Shown here: in pieces, positions 56,064 through 64,000 of the stretch | Numbering within the stretch: position 1 is the first letter of the stretch | How the letters are laid out: every line of letters starts with the position of its first letter | Origin: Streptomyces harbinensis | GTDB lineage: Bacteria > Actinomycetota > Actinomycetes > Streptomycetales > Streptomycetaceae | Direction: 5' to 3' | Length of the DNA: 64,000 nt | NCBI RefSeq assembly: GCF_900116145.1 | Contig: NZ_FPAB01000002.1 | Location: forward strand, 475,193-539,192 | Translations under genes and position numbers: made by a program | Notes under the pieces: generated by a model | Database searches by the model: none | What the model saw: the letters and a program-made list of their open reading frames with translations, nothing else | What the model was told of the DNA's origin: nothing

Positions 56064-56096
56064 GGCCTCACCCCCGACCGGGGGTCCGCGGATCTC

Positions 56097-57524
56097 TCAC
56101 AGAACCACCAGCCCCAGCAGCACCACCGCCCCCAGTGCCGCCAGCCCCTGGACGAGGGTGGCCGCGGTCTGGGCGCGGTAGGCGGTCTTCACGTCCATGC
56201 CGGAGAACTGGGTGACCACCCAGAAGTACGAGTCGTTGACATGGCTGACCACCATCGCCCCGGCGCCGATGGCCAGCACCGCCATCACCTGGCCCATCGG
56301 GATGGCGCCGAGCGTGCCGTCCAGCCCCAGGGCGGGCAGCAGCGGCTGGGCGAGCGTGGAGGTGATGATCAGCGCGGCGGTGGTGCTGCCCTGCGCGGTC
56401 TTGAGGAGGGCGGCGATCGCGAAGAGGACCAGCAGCGCGGGGACGCCGCTCACCGCCGAACCGTCCCCGATGAGGTCGGCGATGTAGTCGGCGATCGGCG
56501 TGCCCTTGATGACCGCGCCGAAGGCGCCGCCGGCGCCGGTGATGACCAGGATGGGCGCGGCGTCCACCAGTCCTTCGGCGACCCAGGTGGTCAGGGCCTT
56601 GGCGTCGCGCCGGGGCGGCAGCAGGGCCAGCGCCAGAAGGACGCCGATGAGCAGCGCGTTCACCGGGTTGCCGACGTCGGTGAGGAACGCTCCGAAGGCG
56701 CCGTCGACGAGCGTGCCGTCACCGGAGGGGAACGCGGCCACCGAGCCGATCGCCATCAGCACGATCGGCCCCAGGATCGGGGCCAGCGCCCGGCCCATCG
56801 AGGGAAGCCGCTCGAACTGCTCCTTGTACTCCTCGAAGGTCTGGCGCGCGTCCGGGAGATGGCTCTCCAGGTCCGTGGTGCGGCGCAGCGCCCAGGCGAG
56901 CCCGGCGACGGCGGCGACCAGGGAGACCGGGATGCCGAAGAGGATGACCCAGACCAGCCCGTCGGAGGCGATGCCGACATTGCCGGCCGCGGCGATCGGG
57001 CCCGGCGTCGGCGGGACGAAGGTGTGGGAGGCGTACAGGCCGGTGGCCAGGGCGGTGCCGAGGACGACGGGGTTCTTGCCCGTCCGGCGGGCTATGGAGC
57101 GCTGGAGGGGGGAGAGCACCACGTAGCCGGAGTCGCAGAAGACCGGGACCGAGACCACCCAGCCCATGACCGACATGGCCAGCGCGGGATGGCGTTTGCC
57201 GATGACCTTGAGGACGCCCTCGGCGAGGGTGACGGCCGCGCCGGTCCGCTCCAGGACCTTGCCGATGATGGTCCCGAAGAGGATCACCAGGCCGATGCTC
57301 ATCAGGATCGAGCCGAAGCCCTCGGCCACGGTCCCGGCCAGGTTGTCGACGAACGGCTCCTGCGCACCGGTCGCGGCGCCGATGCCCATCGCGAGGAACC
57401 CGAAGGCGTAGGTGGCCAGCACGATGGCGAGGAAGGGGTGCAGACGGAACCGCCCGCACAGGACGATGATCAACCCGATGCTCACGGCCAGGGCGGTGAG
57501 CAGGGCGGGGCCTGCTGTGCTCAT
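56097..57524 (-). CDS. GntP-family gluconate/sugar-acid permease
   Basis: 475 residues, about twelve transmembrane segments. LIIVLCGRFRLHPFLAIVLA, GFGSILMSIGLVILFGTIIG, KVLERTGAAVTLAEGVLKVI, CDSGYVVLSPLQRSIARRTG, ATGLYASHTFVPPTPGPIAA and LKTAQGSTTAALIITSTLAQ are the family blocks. GntP proteins are proton symporters for gluconate, fructuronate or related acids. ATG 57524 after GAGGAG. Divergent from the FadR-type regulator of the mannonate cluster, so likely part of that regulon. Confidence 0.92.
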   Translation of the reverse strand: MSTAGPALLTALAVSIGLIIVLCGRFRLHPFLAIVLATYAFGFLAMGIGAATGAQEPFVDNLAGTVAEGFGSILMSIGLVILFGTIIGKVLERTGAAVTLAEGVLKVIGKRHPALAMSVMGWVVSVPVFCDSGYVVLSPLQRSIARRTGKNPVVLGTALATGLYASHTFVPPTPGPIAAAGNVGIASDGLVWVILFGIPVSLVAAVAGLAWALRRTTDLESHLPDARQTFEEYKEQFERLPSMGRALAPILGPIVLMAIGSVAAFPSGDGTLVDGAFGAFLTDVGNPVNALLIGVLLALALLPPRRDAKALTTWVAEGLVDAAPILVITGAGGAFGAVIKGTPIADYIADLIGDGSAVSGVPALLVLFAIAALLKTAQGSTTAALIITSTLAQPLLPALGLDGTLGAIPMGQVMAVLAIGAGAMVVSHVNDSYFWVVTQFSGMDVKTAYRAQTAATLVQGLAALGAVVLLGLVVL

Positions 57525-57626
57525 GGAACTCCTCGCGGGGACGCGGCACTTCGGCTGCGGCGGCCCTCGGCGGTGACGGGCCGTGCTGCGGGGGCCCACG
57601 GTACTGATGAGGCGCGTGTCGCGGGA

Positions 57627-57654
57627 GGGGTCCGACGGCAGGGGTCCGATGGCA
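57627..57654. repeat. 14-bp direct repeat
   Basis: GGGGTCCGACGGCA (57627-57640) is followed directly by GGGGTCCGATGGCA (57641-57654), one mismatch. It lies in the 240-bp gap between the GntP and FadR-type genes. It may be a recent tandem duplication or a regulator-binding array. Confidence 0.8.
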
Positions 57655-57764
57655 GCGGCCCCGGCCGCCGTCGTCCCGGGTCGCCGAAGACGCGGGGCGG
57701 CCTCGGGCGTTGCGTGCGTCCGCGGCGCGGGGCAGCGTCCGGCTCGGCTGTTAAGCTCCTGACC

Positions 57765-58550
57765 ATGCCCGCCCCGCCATCCTCACGACCGGGCCGTGCC
57801 GTGCCGTCGTCCCAGCGGGGGCTGCTGACCGAGCGCATCGCCCGGCAACTGGAGCACGAGATCCGGTCCGGGGAGCTCGCCGCCGGGGTGAAGCTGCCGT
57901 CCGAGCGCGAGCTGGCCGAGCAGTTCGCCGCCAGCCGCAACGTGGTGCGCGAGGCGCTGCGGCGCCTGGAGGCCCAGCATCTGATCGAGGTGGCGCCGGG
58001 CCGGGGCTCGTTCGTCAGCGAGCAGAACGCCGGCCAGGCGAGCAGCTACGACGCCCTGTACCGGGCGGGTCGTCCCACCGCGCGCCAGCTGATCGAGGCG
58101 CGCATCCCGCTGGAGGTCGAGATCGTCGGCCTCGCGGTGGAACGGGCCACCCAGGCCGACCTGGACGCGATGCGCAGGGCGAACGAGGTGCTCGCCCGGG
58201 CGACCGACGTGGTGCACAAGGCGCGGGCCGACCTCGACTTCCACGACGCGATCGCGGCGGCCAGCGGCAACCCCGTGCTGCGCATCATGCTCTCCTCGAT
58301 CGGCGGCATGATGTTCGAGATGATGCTGCGCTCCAACTCCGATCCCTCGATCGGCGAGCCGGGTGTGCCGCACCATCCGGAGATCTACGAGGCCATCGTG
58401 GCCCGCGACGCCGAACTGGCCAGGTCGCGGATGCGCGAACACCTCACCCTGGGCCTGCGCACCTACGGCGCGGACCTCGACGTCAGTCTGGACGTCATGG
58501 CCCGCCAGCACATCGAGACGCTGATGCGGCAGTCCCGGGACGCCCCTTAG
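57765..58550 (+). CDS. FadR/UxuR-type GntR regulator
   Basis: 261 residues. The winged HTH is LTERIARQLEHEIRSGELAA, GVKLPSERELAEQFAASRNV, VREALRRLEAQHLIEVAPGR; the rest is the all-helical FCD domain with metal-binding residues (LDFHDAIAAASGNPVLRIML, HHPEIYEAIVARDAELARSR, MREHL). Members such as UxuR and ExuR sense hexuronates or their keto products. ATG 57765 has no good ribosome binding site; TTAAGC at 57751 could be a -10 for a leaderless message. It faces the permease gene and precedes the ABC/catabolic genes. Confidence 0.9.
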   Translation: MPAPPSSRPGRAVPSSQRGLLTERIARQLEHEIRSGELAAGVKLPSERELAEQFAASRNVVREALRRLEAQHLIEVAPGRGSFVSEQNAGQASSYDALYRAGRPTARQLIEARIPLEVEIVGLAVERATQADLDAMRRANEVLARATDVVHKARADLDFHDAIAAASGNPVLRIMLSSIGGMMFEMMLRSNSDPSIGEPGVPHHPEIYEAIVARDAELARSRMREHLTLGLRTYGADLDVSLDVMARQHIETLMRQSRDAP

Positions 58551-58646
58551 TCTCTGCCGTACCGGCGGCGACGCAGGGCCGTCCACCGGTCGGCGGAGCG
58601 TGAACCCCGTCCTGCGGGGCTGGTCAGGCGCCGTTCCGCCTGTTAC

Positions 58647-58673
58647 GGTCCAACTGGTCCTACCAGTTGGACC
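58647..58673. promoter_or_regulatory. Perfect 27-bp palindrome, FadR-family operator
   Basis: Arms 58647-58658 (GGTCCAACTGGT) and 58662-58673 (ACCAGTTGGACC) are perfectly complementary around CCT. The centre TGGTCCTACCA fits the FadR-subfamily consensus TNGTNNNACNA exactly. It lies 48 bp before the ABC gene start and 97 bp after the regulator gene stop. Very likely the operator of the sugar-acid operon. Confidence 0.85.
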
Positions 58674-58720
58674 ACATTCGCGGGACGAGAAACAGTACGT
58701 CAAGAGAGTCGAGGACGAGG

Positions 58721-60046
58721 ATGTCCACGAGCAGCCAGCCGGTCAGCCGGCGCTCCTTCGGCAAGCTCGCCGCCGTCGCCGCCGCGGCCGTCGCGGGCGG
58801 GTCGGCGCTCAGCTCCTGTGCCACCCGGAGCGGCACCGCGTCGCCCGGTGCGCCACTGCGCGTCATGGCGATCAACCACGTCTGGTCGCACGCCATCAGC
58901 GGCCGGGTCGCCGAGCTGGAGGAGCGGATCGGCCGCCGGGTGTCGATCACGATGCTCACCGCCGACCAGCTCGCCAGTAGTTACAACGTGAAGCTCAACG
59001 CCTCCGGCACGGACGTCGACGTCATGATGGTCCGGGCACTCCAGGAGCAGCTTCTGTTCGCGCACAACGGCTGGCTCACCGACCTCACCGACCGCGCGAG
59101 GGGTGATACGGCCTACGACTGGGCCGACTTCCAGGACGCGCCCCGCGAACGCTCCGTCACCGACGGCCGGGTGCTGAGCATCCCGGTGGTCACCGAACGC
59201 CCGGCGCTGTACTACCGCAAGGACCTGGTCGAGGAGTTCGGCGGGCCACCCGGCACGCTGGAGGACCTGCTGGAGATGTCGCTCGAACTCGCCGACCGGC
59301 GCCGGGGCTTCTTCGGGTACGTCGGCCGCGGCCAGCGCAGCGGCGCCGTCAGCCAGTGGTCCAGCTTCCTGTACTCCTTCGGCGGCGACTTCACCGTGGA
59401 CGGCCGCTCCGCCATCGCCACCCCGCAGGCCATCGCCGCCTACGAGCTGTACGGCGGGCTGCTGGAGCGCACCGGGCCGCCCGGCGCCACCAACATGAGC
59501 CTGGAACAGGCCATGCCGATCTTCGCCCAGGGCAAGGCCGCTTTCTACGTCGACGCCGACGCCATCTACACCAACTTCCTCGACCCGAAGATCTCCACCG
59601 TCCAGGACACCGTCGGCTTCGCGCCGTTCCCGGCCGGACCCGCCGGCTCCCGGCCGCACAACATCCCCTCCTGGAGCCTGGCCGTCAACGAGTTCTCCCT
59701 GCTGCGGGACGACGCCTGGGAGTTCATCCGCTGGGCCTCCAGCCCCGAGATGGTCGCCTCCCTCCAGGCCGAGGGCATCCCCGGCGCCCGCAGCTCCGCC
59801 TGGTCGGACCGGGCCACCCTCACCTCCTTCCCCGCCGACCTGGCCGAGGCGATGCGGATCAACGCCGAGAACGGCCTCGGCCACGACCGGCCCGAAGTCC
59901 TCCAGGTCGGCCGCGCCCGCGACATCGTCGGCCGGCCGCTGGTGGCCGGAATCCTCGGCAAGTCGGTGCCCGGGATCGCCCGCGACGCGAACGCCGAATT
60001 CGACGACTTCCTCGTCCGCGACAACCGCCACCGGGAGCCCCGATGA
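58721..60046 (+). CDS. Sugar ABC transporter substrate-binding lipoprotein (Tat-type)
   Basis: 441 residues. The N-terminus has a twin-arginine signal with lipobox: [20 protein letters not shown], then ALSSC, so the protein should be folded in the cytoplasm, exported and lipid-anchored. The body is a type I-like sugar-binding fold (LREV..AELEERIGRRVSITMLTA; ALYYRKDLVEEFGGPPGTLE; FYVDADAIYTNFLD; GVAPFPAGPAGSRPHNIPSW). ATG 58721 follows GAGGACGAGG. The first gene of a tightly packed operon that starts just after the operator palindrome. Probably binds a uronic or aldonic acid or an oligomer. Confidence 0.88.
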   Translation: MSTSSQPVSRRSFGKLAAVAAAAVAGGSALSSCATRSGTASPGAPLRVMAINHVWSHAISGRVAELEERIGRRVSITMLTADQLASSYNVKLNASGTDVDVMMVRALQEQLLFAHNGWLTDLTDRARGDTAYDWADFQDAPRERSVTDGRVLSIPVVTERPALYYRKDLVEEFGGPPGTLEDLLEMSLELADRRRGFFGYVGRGQRSGAVSQWSSFLYSFGGDFTVDGRSAIATPQAIAAYELYGGLLERTGPPGATNMSLEQAMPIFAQGKAAFYVDADAIYTNFLDPKISTVQDTVGFAPFPAGPAGSRPHNIPSWSLAVNEFSLLRDDAWEFIRWASSPEMVASLQAEGIPGARSSAWSDRATLTSFPADLAEAMRINAENGLGHDRPEVLQVGRARDIVGRPLVAGILGKSVPGIARDANAEFDDFLVRDNRHREPR

Positions 60047-60993
60047 CCGCCACCCAGACCCGGCCCCGGACCACCGCCGGCCGGCGCCCGCCCGGCAACC
60101 GGCCCCCGCGCACGTTCGAACAGGCCAACCGGCGGCTGAAGTGGGCGATGCTCGCCCCGGCGCTCGGCTTCGTCGGGCTCATGATCGTCTTTCCGCTGCT
60201 CTTCACGCTCAACCTCGGCTTCACCGACGCCTTCGGCGCCGTGAACGCCGACAAGAGCTGGATCGGCCTCCAGAACTTCCAGGACGCCCTCGCCGACTCC
60301 CGCCGCTTCTGGCCCGCCGCCCAGCGCACCGTCGTCTTCACCGTCGGCGCCGTGCTGATCGAGACGGTCCTCGGCCTCGCCCTGGCCATGCTGATGCGCA
60401 AGGCGTTCCGCGGCATGCGCTGGGTGCGCACCATCCTGATCATCCCGCTGCTCACCACCCCGGTCGCCATCGGCATCCTGTGGCTGCTGATCCTCGACCC
60501 CACCAACGGCATCGCCAACCACCTGCTGGAGTCCGTCGGCCTGCCGCCGCAGGAATTCCTCGGCTCGGTCAGCCAGTCGCTGCCCACCCTCATGCTCATC
60601 GACGTGTGGCAGTGGACACCGATGATGACCCTGCTGCTCCTCGCCGGCCTCTCCACCCTCCCCGAGGAACCCGAGGAAGCGGCCAAGGTCGACGGGGCGG
60701 ACGCCTGGCAGCGCTTCCGCCACGTGGTGCTCCCCATGCTCTGGCCGACGCTGATGACCGCGCTCGTGCTGCGCTCGGTGGACGCGCTCAAGACGTTCGA
60801 CATCCTCTACGCCACCAAGGGCCCCGGCGGCGGCTCGGACTTCGAGGCCGAGACGCTCAATGTCTACGCCTACGGCCTCACCTTCGACTACCAGGAGTAC
60901 GGGCTCGCCTCCGCGGTGCTGGTGCTCTTCACGCTCTTCATCATCGGCGTCGTGGTCCTGCTGCGGCGCCGCGCCGGAAAGAAGGAAGCATGA
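60043..60993 (+). CDS. Sugar ABC transporter permease (MalF-type)
   Basis: 316 residues with six transmembrane segments (WAMLAPALGFVGLMIVFPLL, VVFTVGAVLIETVLGLALAM, TILIIPLLTTPVAIGILWLL, MLIDVWQWTPMMTLLLLAGL, SAVLVLFTLFIIGVVVLLRR). The EAA loop EEPEEAAKVDGADAWQRFRH contacts an ATPase that is not in the window; such sugar importers often share the MsiK ATPase. ATG 60043 overlaps the previous stop (ATGA). Confidence 0.92.
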   Translation: MTATQTRPRTTAGRRPPGNRPPRTFEQANRRLKWAMLAPALGFVGLMIVFPLLFTLNLGFTDAFGAVNADKSWIGLQNFQDALADSRRFWPAAQRTVVFTVGAVLIETVLGLALAMLMRKAFRGMRWVRTILIIPLLTTPVAIGILWLLILDPTNGIANHLLESVGLPPQEFLGSVSQSLPTLMLIDVWQWTPMMTLLLLAGLSTLPEEPEEAAKVDGADAWQRFRHVVLPMLWPTLMTALVLRSVDALKTFDILYATKGPGGGSDFEAETLNVYAYGLTFDYQEYGLASAVLVLFTLFIIGVVVLLRRRAGKKEA

Positions 60994-61823
60994 GTACCCA
61001 CACCGCCGGCGCGGTCCGCAGCCGTCTGGGCTGGCTGCGGGGCATCGCGGTCGCCGCCGTCTCGCTGATCTTCGTCCTGCCCATCGTGTGGATGTTCGCC
61101 GCCGCGTTCAAGACCAATGTGCAGGTCACCGACCCGAGCGTGGGCCTGCTCTTCTCGCCCACCTTCGAGAACTTCCGCAACGTCCTGGCGGACGGCGAGA
61201 TCCTTCGCTCGCTGCGCAACTCGCTCATCGTGGGCGGCGTCTCCACCGCCCTGTCCGCGCTCATCGCGGTGCCCGCCGCCTGGGCGGTGGGCCGGTTCCG
61301 GATGCACCGCACCGGCTCGCTGGTCCTGGTGGCCCGCATCGTCCCGGCCGTCTCCCTGCTGGTGCCCTGGTACTACCTGTTCGCCCAGGCCGGGCTGGTC
61401 GGCAGCTACACCGTGCTGATCCTCAGTCACATGTTCGTCTCCGTCCCGCTGATCCTGTGGATCATGATCGGCTTCTTCGAAAGCCTCCCGGTGGAACTGG
61501 AGGAAGCCGCCCGGACCGACGGACTGACCGCCTTCGGCGCGTTCTGGCGGATCGCCCTGCCGCTGGCCGCGCCGGGCACCGCGACCGCCTCCCTGCTGGC
61601 GTTCGTCTCCAGCTGGAACAACTTCATGTTCGCGCTGATCTTCGCCGACGAGACCACCCAGACCGCCCCCGTCACCCTCTTCAACTTCATCTCCTACGCC
61701 AGCACCGACTGGGGCGGCCTGATGGCCGTGGCCACCCTGATGACCGTCCCCGTCGTCATCGCCGCCCTCCTCGGCCAGAAGTACCTCGTGGCCGGCCTCA
61801 CCGCCGGTGCCACGAAGGGCTGA
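60990..61823 (+). CDS. Sugar ABC transporter permease (MalG-type)
   Basis: 277 residues with six transmembrane segments ([80 protein letters not shown]). The EAA loop is [20 protein letters not shown]. It ends [23 protein letters not shown] 60990 overlaps the previous stop (ATGA) after GAAGGAAGC. Partner of the MalF-type permease. Confidence 0.92.
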   Translation: MSTHTAGAVRSRLGWLRGIAVAAVSLIFVLPIVWMFAAAFKTNVQVTDPSVGLLFSPTFENFRNVLADGEILRSLRNSLIVGGVSTALSALIAVPAAWAVGRFRMHRTGSLVLVARIVPAVSLLVPWYYLFAQAGLVGSYTVLILSHMFVSVPLILWIMIGFFESLPVELEEAARTDGLTAFGAFWRIALPLAAPGTATASLLAFVSSWNNFMFALIFADETTQTAPVTLFNFISYASTDWGGLMAVATLMTVPVVIAALLGQKYLVAGLTAGATKG

Positions 61824-61857
61824 CCCGCACCACCCCACACCCCAGGAAGACCACTCC

Positions 61858-63060
61858 ATGAAGATCGTCGACGCACAGGTCGTCGTCACCAGCCCGGGCC
61901 GCAACTTCGTCACGCTCAAGATCACCACCGACGAGGGACTCACCGGCCTCGGCGACGCCACCCTCAACGGCCGCGAACTCTCCGTGGTGAGCTACCTCAC
62001 CGACCACGTGGTGCCGCTGCTCATCGGCACCGACCCGCACCGGATCGAGGACACCTGGCAGTACCTGTACCGGGGCGCGTACTGGCGCCGCGGCCCGGTC
62101 ACCATGGCCGCGATCGCCGCCGTCGACGTCGCCCTGTGGGACATCAAGGCCAAGGCCGCCGGGCTGCCGCTCTACCAGCTGCTGGGCGGCGCCAGCCGCG
62201 AGCGGATACGCGCCTACGGGCACGCCGCCGGCCGGGACATCCCCGAACTGCTGGACTCCGTCCGGGCCCGGCAGGCGGAGGGCTACCGGGCCATCCGGGT
62301 CCAGACCGGCGTGCCGGGACTGACCAACGTCTACGGGGTACGCCCGGACCTGTCCGTCTCCGACCAGCTGCCGCGCCCGGTGGTCGAGGACTGGGACACC
62401 CCCGCCTACCTGCGGCACCTGCCGCGCGTCCTGGAGGCCGTGCGCGCCGAGTTCGGCCCCGGACTGCCGCTGCTGCACGACGCGCACCACCGGCTCACCC
62501 CGATCCAGGCGGCCCGGCTCGGCAAGGACATCGAACCCTACGACCTGTTCTGGCTGGAGGACTGCACCCCGGCCGAGAACCAGGAGGCCCTGCGGCTGGT
62601 GCGCCGGCACACCACCACACCGCTGGCCATCGGCGAGGTGTTCAACACCGTCTTCGACTACCAGACGCTCATCAACGAGCAGCTGATCGACTACGTACGC
62701 TCTGCGGTCACCCACTTCGGCGGCGTCACCCCGCTCAGGAAGCTGTTCGACTACGCGGCGCAGTACCAGATCAAGAGCGCCGTCCACGGCCCCGAGGACA
62801 TCTCGCCGGTCGGCATGGCCGCCGCCCTCCACCTCGACCTGGCCATCCACAACTTCGGCATCCAGGAGTACTCCGGGCACACCGCGCTGACCGGCGAGGT
62901 GTTCCGGCACGCCTACACCTTCACGGACGGATATCTCCACCCGGGCGAGGCGCCGGGCATCGGCGTCGAACTGGACGAGGAACTGGCCGCCGCCCACCCC
63001 TACCGGCCCGCCTACCTCCCGGTCAACCGGCTGGCCGACGGCTCCGTCCACGACTGGTGA
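61858..63060 (+). CDS. D-mannonate dehydratase, RspA/ManD type (enolase superfamily)
   Basis: Dehydrates D-mannonate to 2-keto-3-deoxy-D-gluconate in family members. 400 residues. Metal ligands Asp208, Glu234 and Glu260 lie in [37 protein letters not shown] and [12 protein letters not shown]; His210 is the conserved base; Arg147 and Tyr159, the ManD catalytic pair, are at RAIRVQTG and LTNVYG; His310 in [20 protein letters not shown]-terminus: [23 protein letters not shown] 61858, 34 bp after the permease stop. Some relatives are inactive or use gluconate, so substrate needs a test. Confidence 0.87.
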   Translation: MKIVDAQVVVTSPGRNFVTLKITTDEGLTGLGDATLNGRELSVVSYLTDHVVPLLIGTDPHRIEDTWQYLYRGAYWRRGPVTMAAIAAVDVALWDIKAKAAGLPLYQLLGGASRERIRAYGHAAGRDIPELLDSVRARQAEGYRAIRVQTGVPGLTNVYGVRPDLSVSDQLPRPVVEDWDTPAYLRHLPRVLEAVRAEFGPGLPLLHDAHHRLTPIQAARLGKDIEPYDLFWLEDCTPAENQEALRLVRRHTTTPLAIGEVFNTVFDYQTLINEQLIDYVRSAVTHFGGVTPLRKLFDYAAQYQIKSAVHGPEDISPVGMAAALHLDLAIHNFGIQEYSGHTALTGEVFRHAYTFTDGYLHPGEAPGIGVELDEELAAAHPYRPAYLPVNRLADGSVHDW

Positions 63061-63128
63061 CCGGCGCCCCGGCCACCGGCCCCGCCCACCGGCGACCCAC
63101 CCGAAGAGACACGGACAAGGAGACCGTC

Positions 63129-63755
63129 GTGCCCGAAGGACCCGAGACGACACCCCCGGCCGCCCTGCTCGCCGCGCTGCGCACCCAGCGCCTCCTGCCG
63201 GTGCTGCGCTCGCCCGACGTGGCCGCGGCCGTCACCGCCGTGACGGCCCTGCTGGACGCCGGCTGCCGCGTCGTGGAGCTGACGACCTCGACCCCCGGCT
63301 GGGAGCGGGCGTTCACCGCGAGCCGGCACGGCCACCGGACCGGCGACGGCGCGGCACCGCTGCTGGGCGTCGGCACCGTGACCACCGCCGCCCAGGCCGC
63401 GGCGGCGATCGGCGCCGGCGCGGACTTCCTGGTGTCCCCCCATCCGGCGCCCGCGGTACGGGAGGAGGCGGCCCGGCACGGGACCGTGTTCGTCGAGGGC
63501 GGCTTCACCCCGGCCGAGGTCGCCGACGCGGCCGGCCGCGGACCGGCCAAGATCTTCCCCGCACACGTCGGCGGGCCCCGGTTCGTCGGCTCGCTGCGGG
63601 CCGTCCTGCCGCACGCCGCCCTGATCCCCACCGGCGGCATAGCGATCGAGGAGGCCCCCGCCTACCTGGCGGCCGGCGCGCTGGCCGTCGGAATCGGCTC
63701 CGGCCTCCCCGAGGACCCGGCGGCGCTCGCCCGGCTGTTCGGAGGCGTGCGATGA
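63129..63755 (+). CDS. 2-dehydro-3-deoxyphosphogluconate aldolase (KDPG aldolase)
   Basis: Cleaves 2-keto-3-deoxy-6-phosphogluconate to pyruvate and glyceraldehyde-3-phosphate. 208-residue TIM barrel. Glu50 in VVELTTSTPG and Schiff-base Lys141 in AKIFPAHVGGP match the class I active site. Other blocks: RLLPVLRSPD, VGTVTTAAQAAAAIGAGADF, LVSPHPAPAV, PTGGIAIEEAPAYLAAGALA. GTG 63129 follows AAGGAG by six bases. The stop overlaps the next ATG (ATGA), tying it to the kinase that supplies its substrate. Confidence 0.92.
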   Translation: MPEGPETTPPAALLAALRTQRLLPVLRSPDVAAAVTAVTALLDAGCRVVELTTSTPGWERAFTASRHGHRTGDGAAPLLGVGTVTTAAQAAAAIGAGADFLVSPHPAPAVREEAARHGTVFVEGGFTPAEVADAAGRGPAKIFPAHVGGPRFVGSLRAVLPHAALIPTGGIAIEEAPAYLAAGALAVGIGSGLPEDPAALARLFGGVR

Positions 63756-64000
63756 GCGACTACGACGTGGTGCTGATCGGCGAGATCCTCGTCGAGTTCT
63801 ACTGCGAGGGCCCGCCCGCCGACGGGGCGCGCATCGGCCTCGGCTTCTCCGGCGACGTCCTGAACGCCGCCGCGGCGGCCTCCGCCGCCGGCGCCCGCAC
63901 GGCCATCCTGACCGCCGTCGCCGACGACCAGCTGGGCGACGCCCTCGTCGACCGGGTCCGCGCCCTGGGCGTGGAAACGGCCCTGATCCGGCGGGTCCCG
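63752..64000 (+). CDS. PfkB-family sugar kinase, probable 2-keto-3-deoxygluconate kinase (3' end outside window)
   Basis: Only 83 codons are visible: SDYDVVLIGEILVEFYCEGP, GLGFSGDVLNAAAAASAAGA, RTAILTAVADDQLGDALVDR. The GE.LVEF and FSGDVLNAAAAASAAGA blocks are typical of KdgK-like ribokinase-fold kinases. It overlaps the aldolase stop by 4 bp (ATG 63752). In the pathway it would phosphorylate 2-keto-3-deoxygluconate made by the dehydratase. The catalytic GxGD motif lies outside, so the call rests on context and N-terminus. Confidence 0.85.
   Translation, partial: MSDYDVVLIGEILVEFYCEGPPADGARIGLGFSGDVLNAAAAASAAGARTAILTAVADDQLGDALVDRVRALGVETALIRRVP

Overview
The window is chromosomal DNA from a very GC-rich actinomycete, most likely a Streptomyces or a close relative. 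Reasons: strong third-position G/C bias, frequent GTG and TTG starts, and gene order typical of that group (coaBC-metK-priA-fmt-rsmB-rpe; a riboflavin operon running into hisE-hisG; a pts block running into a cardiolipin synthase-type gene, DUF881/small basic protein genes, an FHA gene and gcvP). I see no rRNA, tRNA, IS element, prophage, CRISPR array or recognisable defence system.

Layout. (1) 1-14289 is core metabolism and information processing: coaBC (5' end outside), metK, priA, fmt, rsmB, rpe, a SorC-type sugar regulator and guaB1. A four-gene accessory block (4854-8027: TioE-type MerR regulator, erythromycin-esterase-like hydrolase, SAM methyltransferase, HTH protein) sits between priA and fmt. 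(2) 14489-14947 is a secreted phospholipase A2. (3) 15043-21353 is an FMN-riboswitch-led riboflavin operon (ribD, riboflavin synthase, a PnuC/RibM-like transporter, ribBA, ribH) followed by hisE, hisG and a PH-domain membrane protein. (4) 21371-31082 is mixed: an EccA-like AAA+ ATPase, a P-loop kinase, a secreted C39 peptidase, an aminoglycoside-phosphotransferase-fold protein, an acyl-CoA dehydrogenase, an acetoacetate-CoA ligase and two hypotheticals, ending in a hairpin/10-bp tandem-repeat locus.

(5) 31386-43154 holds PTS enzyme I and EIIA-Glc; a CDP-alcohol phosphatidyltransferase; a nucleotidyltransferase fused to a degenerate phosphomutase domain; DUF881-SBP-DUF881; a GarA/OdhI-like FHA protein; a DUF151 nuclease; a MerR regulator; dinB; and a PRC-barrel protein. 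This resembles the mycobacterial pgsA2-to-gcvB order but lacks gcvH and the FtsR-type MerR gene. (6) 43322-46497 is a tandem glycine riboswitch and gcvP.

(7) 46573-56063 is accessory: a carboxylate-amine ligase, CPBP protease, PhzF, AraC and TSUP exporter, PNPOx and a MocR regulator, and an esterase with a TetR regulator. (8) 56097-64000 is a sugar-acid catabolic locus: GntP permease, divergent FadR-type regulator, a Tat-lipoprotein ABC importer, RspA/ManD-type mannonate dehydratase, KDPG aldolase and a PfkB/KDG kinase cut by the window end. A perfect 27-bp palindrome matching the FadR-family operator consensus precedes the ABC genes, so import, dehydration, phosphorylation and aldol cleavage to pyruvate and glyceraldehyde-3-phosphate look like one regulon.

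The most unusual items are the sugar-acid regulon with its operator, the hairpin with an expanded tandem-repeat arm at 31086-31219, the coupled 24-codon ORF before the MerR gene at 40755, the likely absence of ftsR, the orphan EccA-like ATPase, and the degenerate phosphomutase domain. Comparisons with other genomes are from memory and were not searched.
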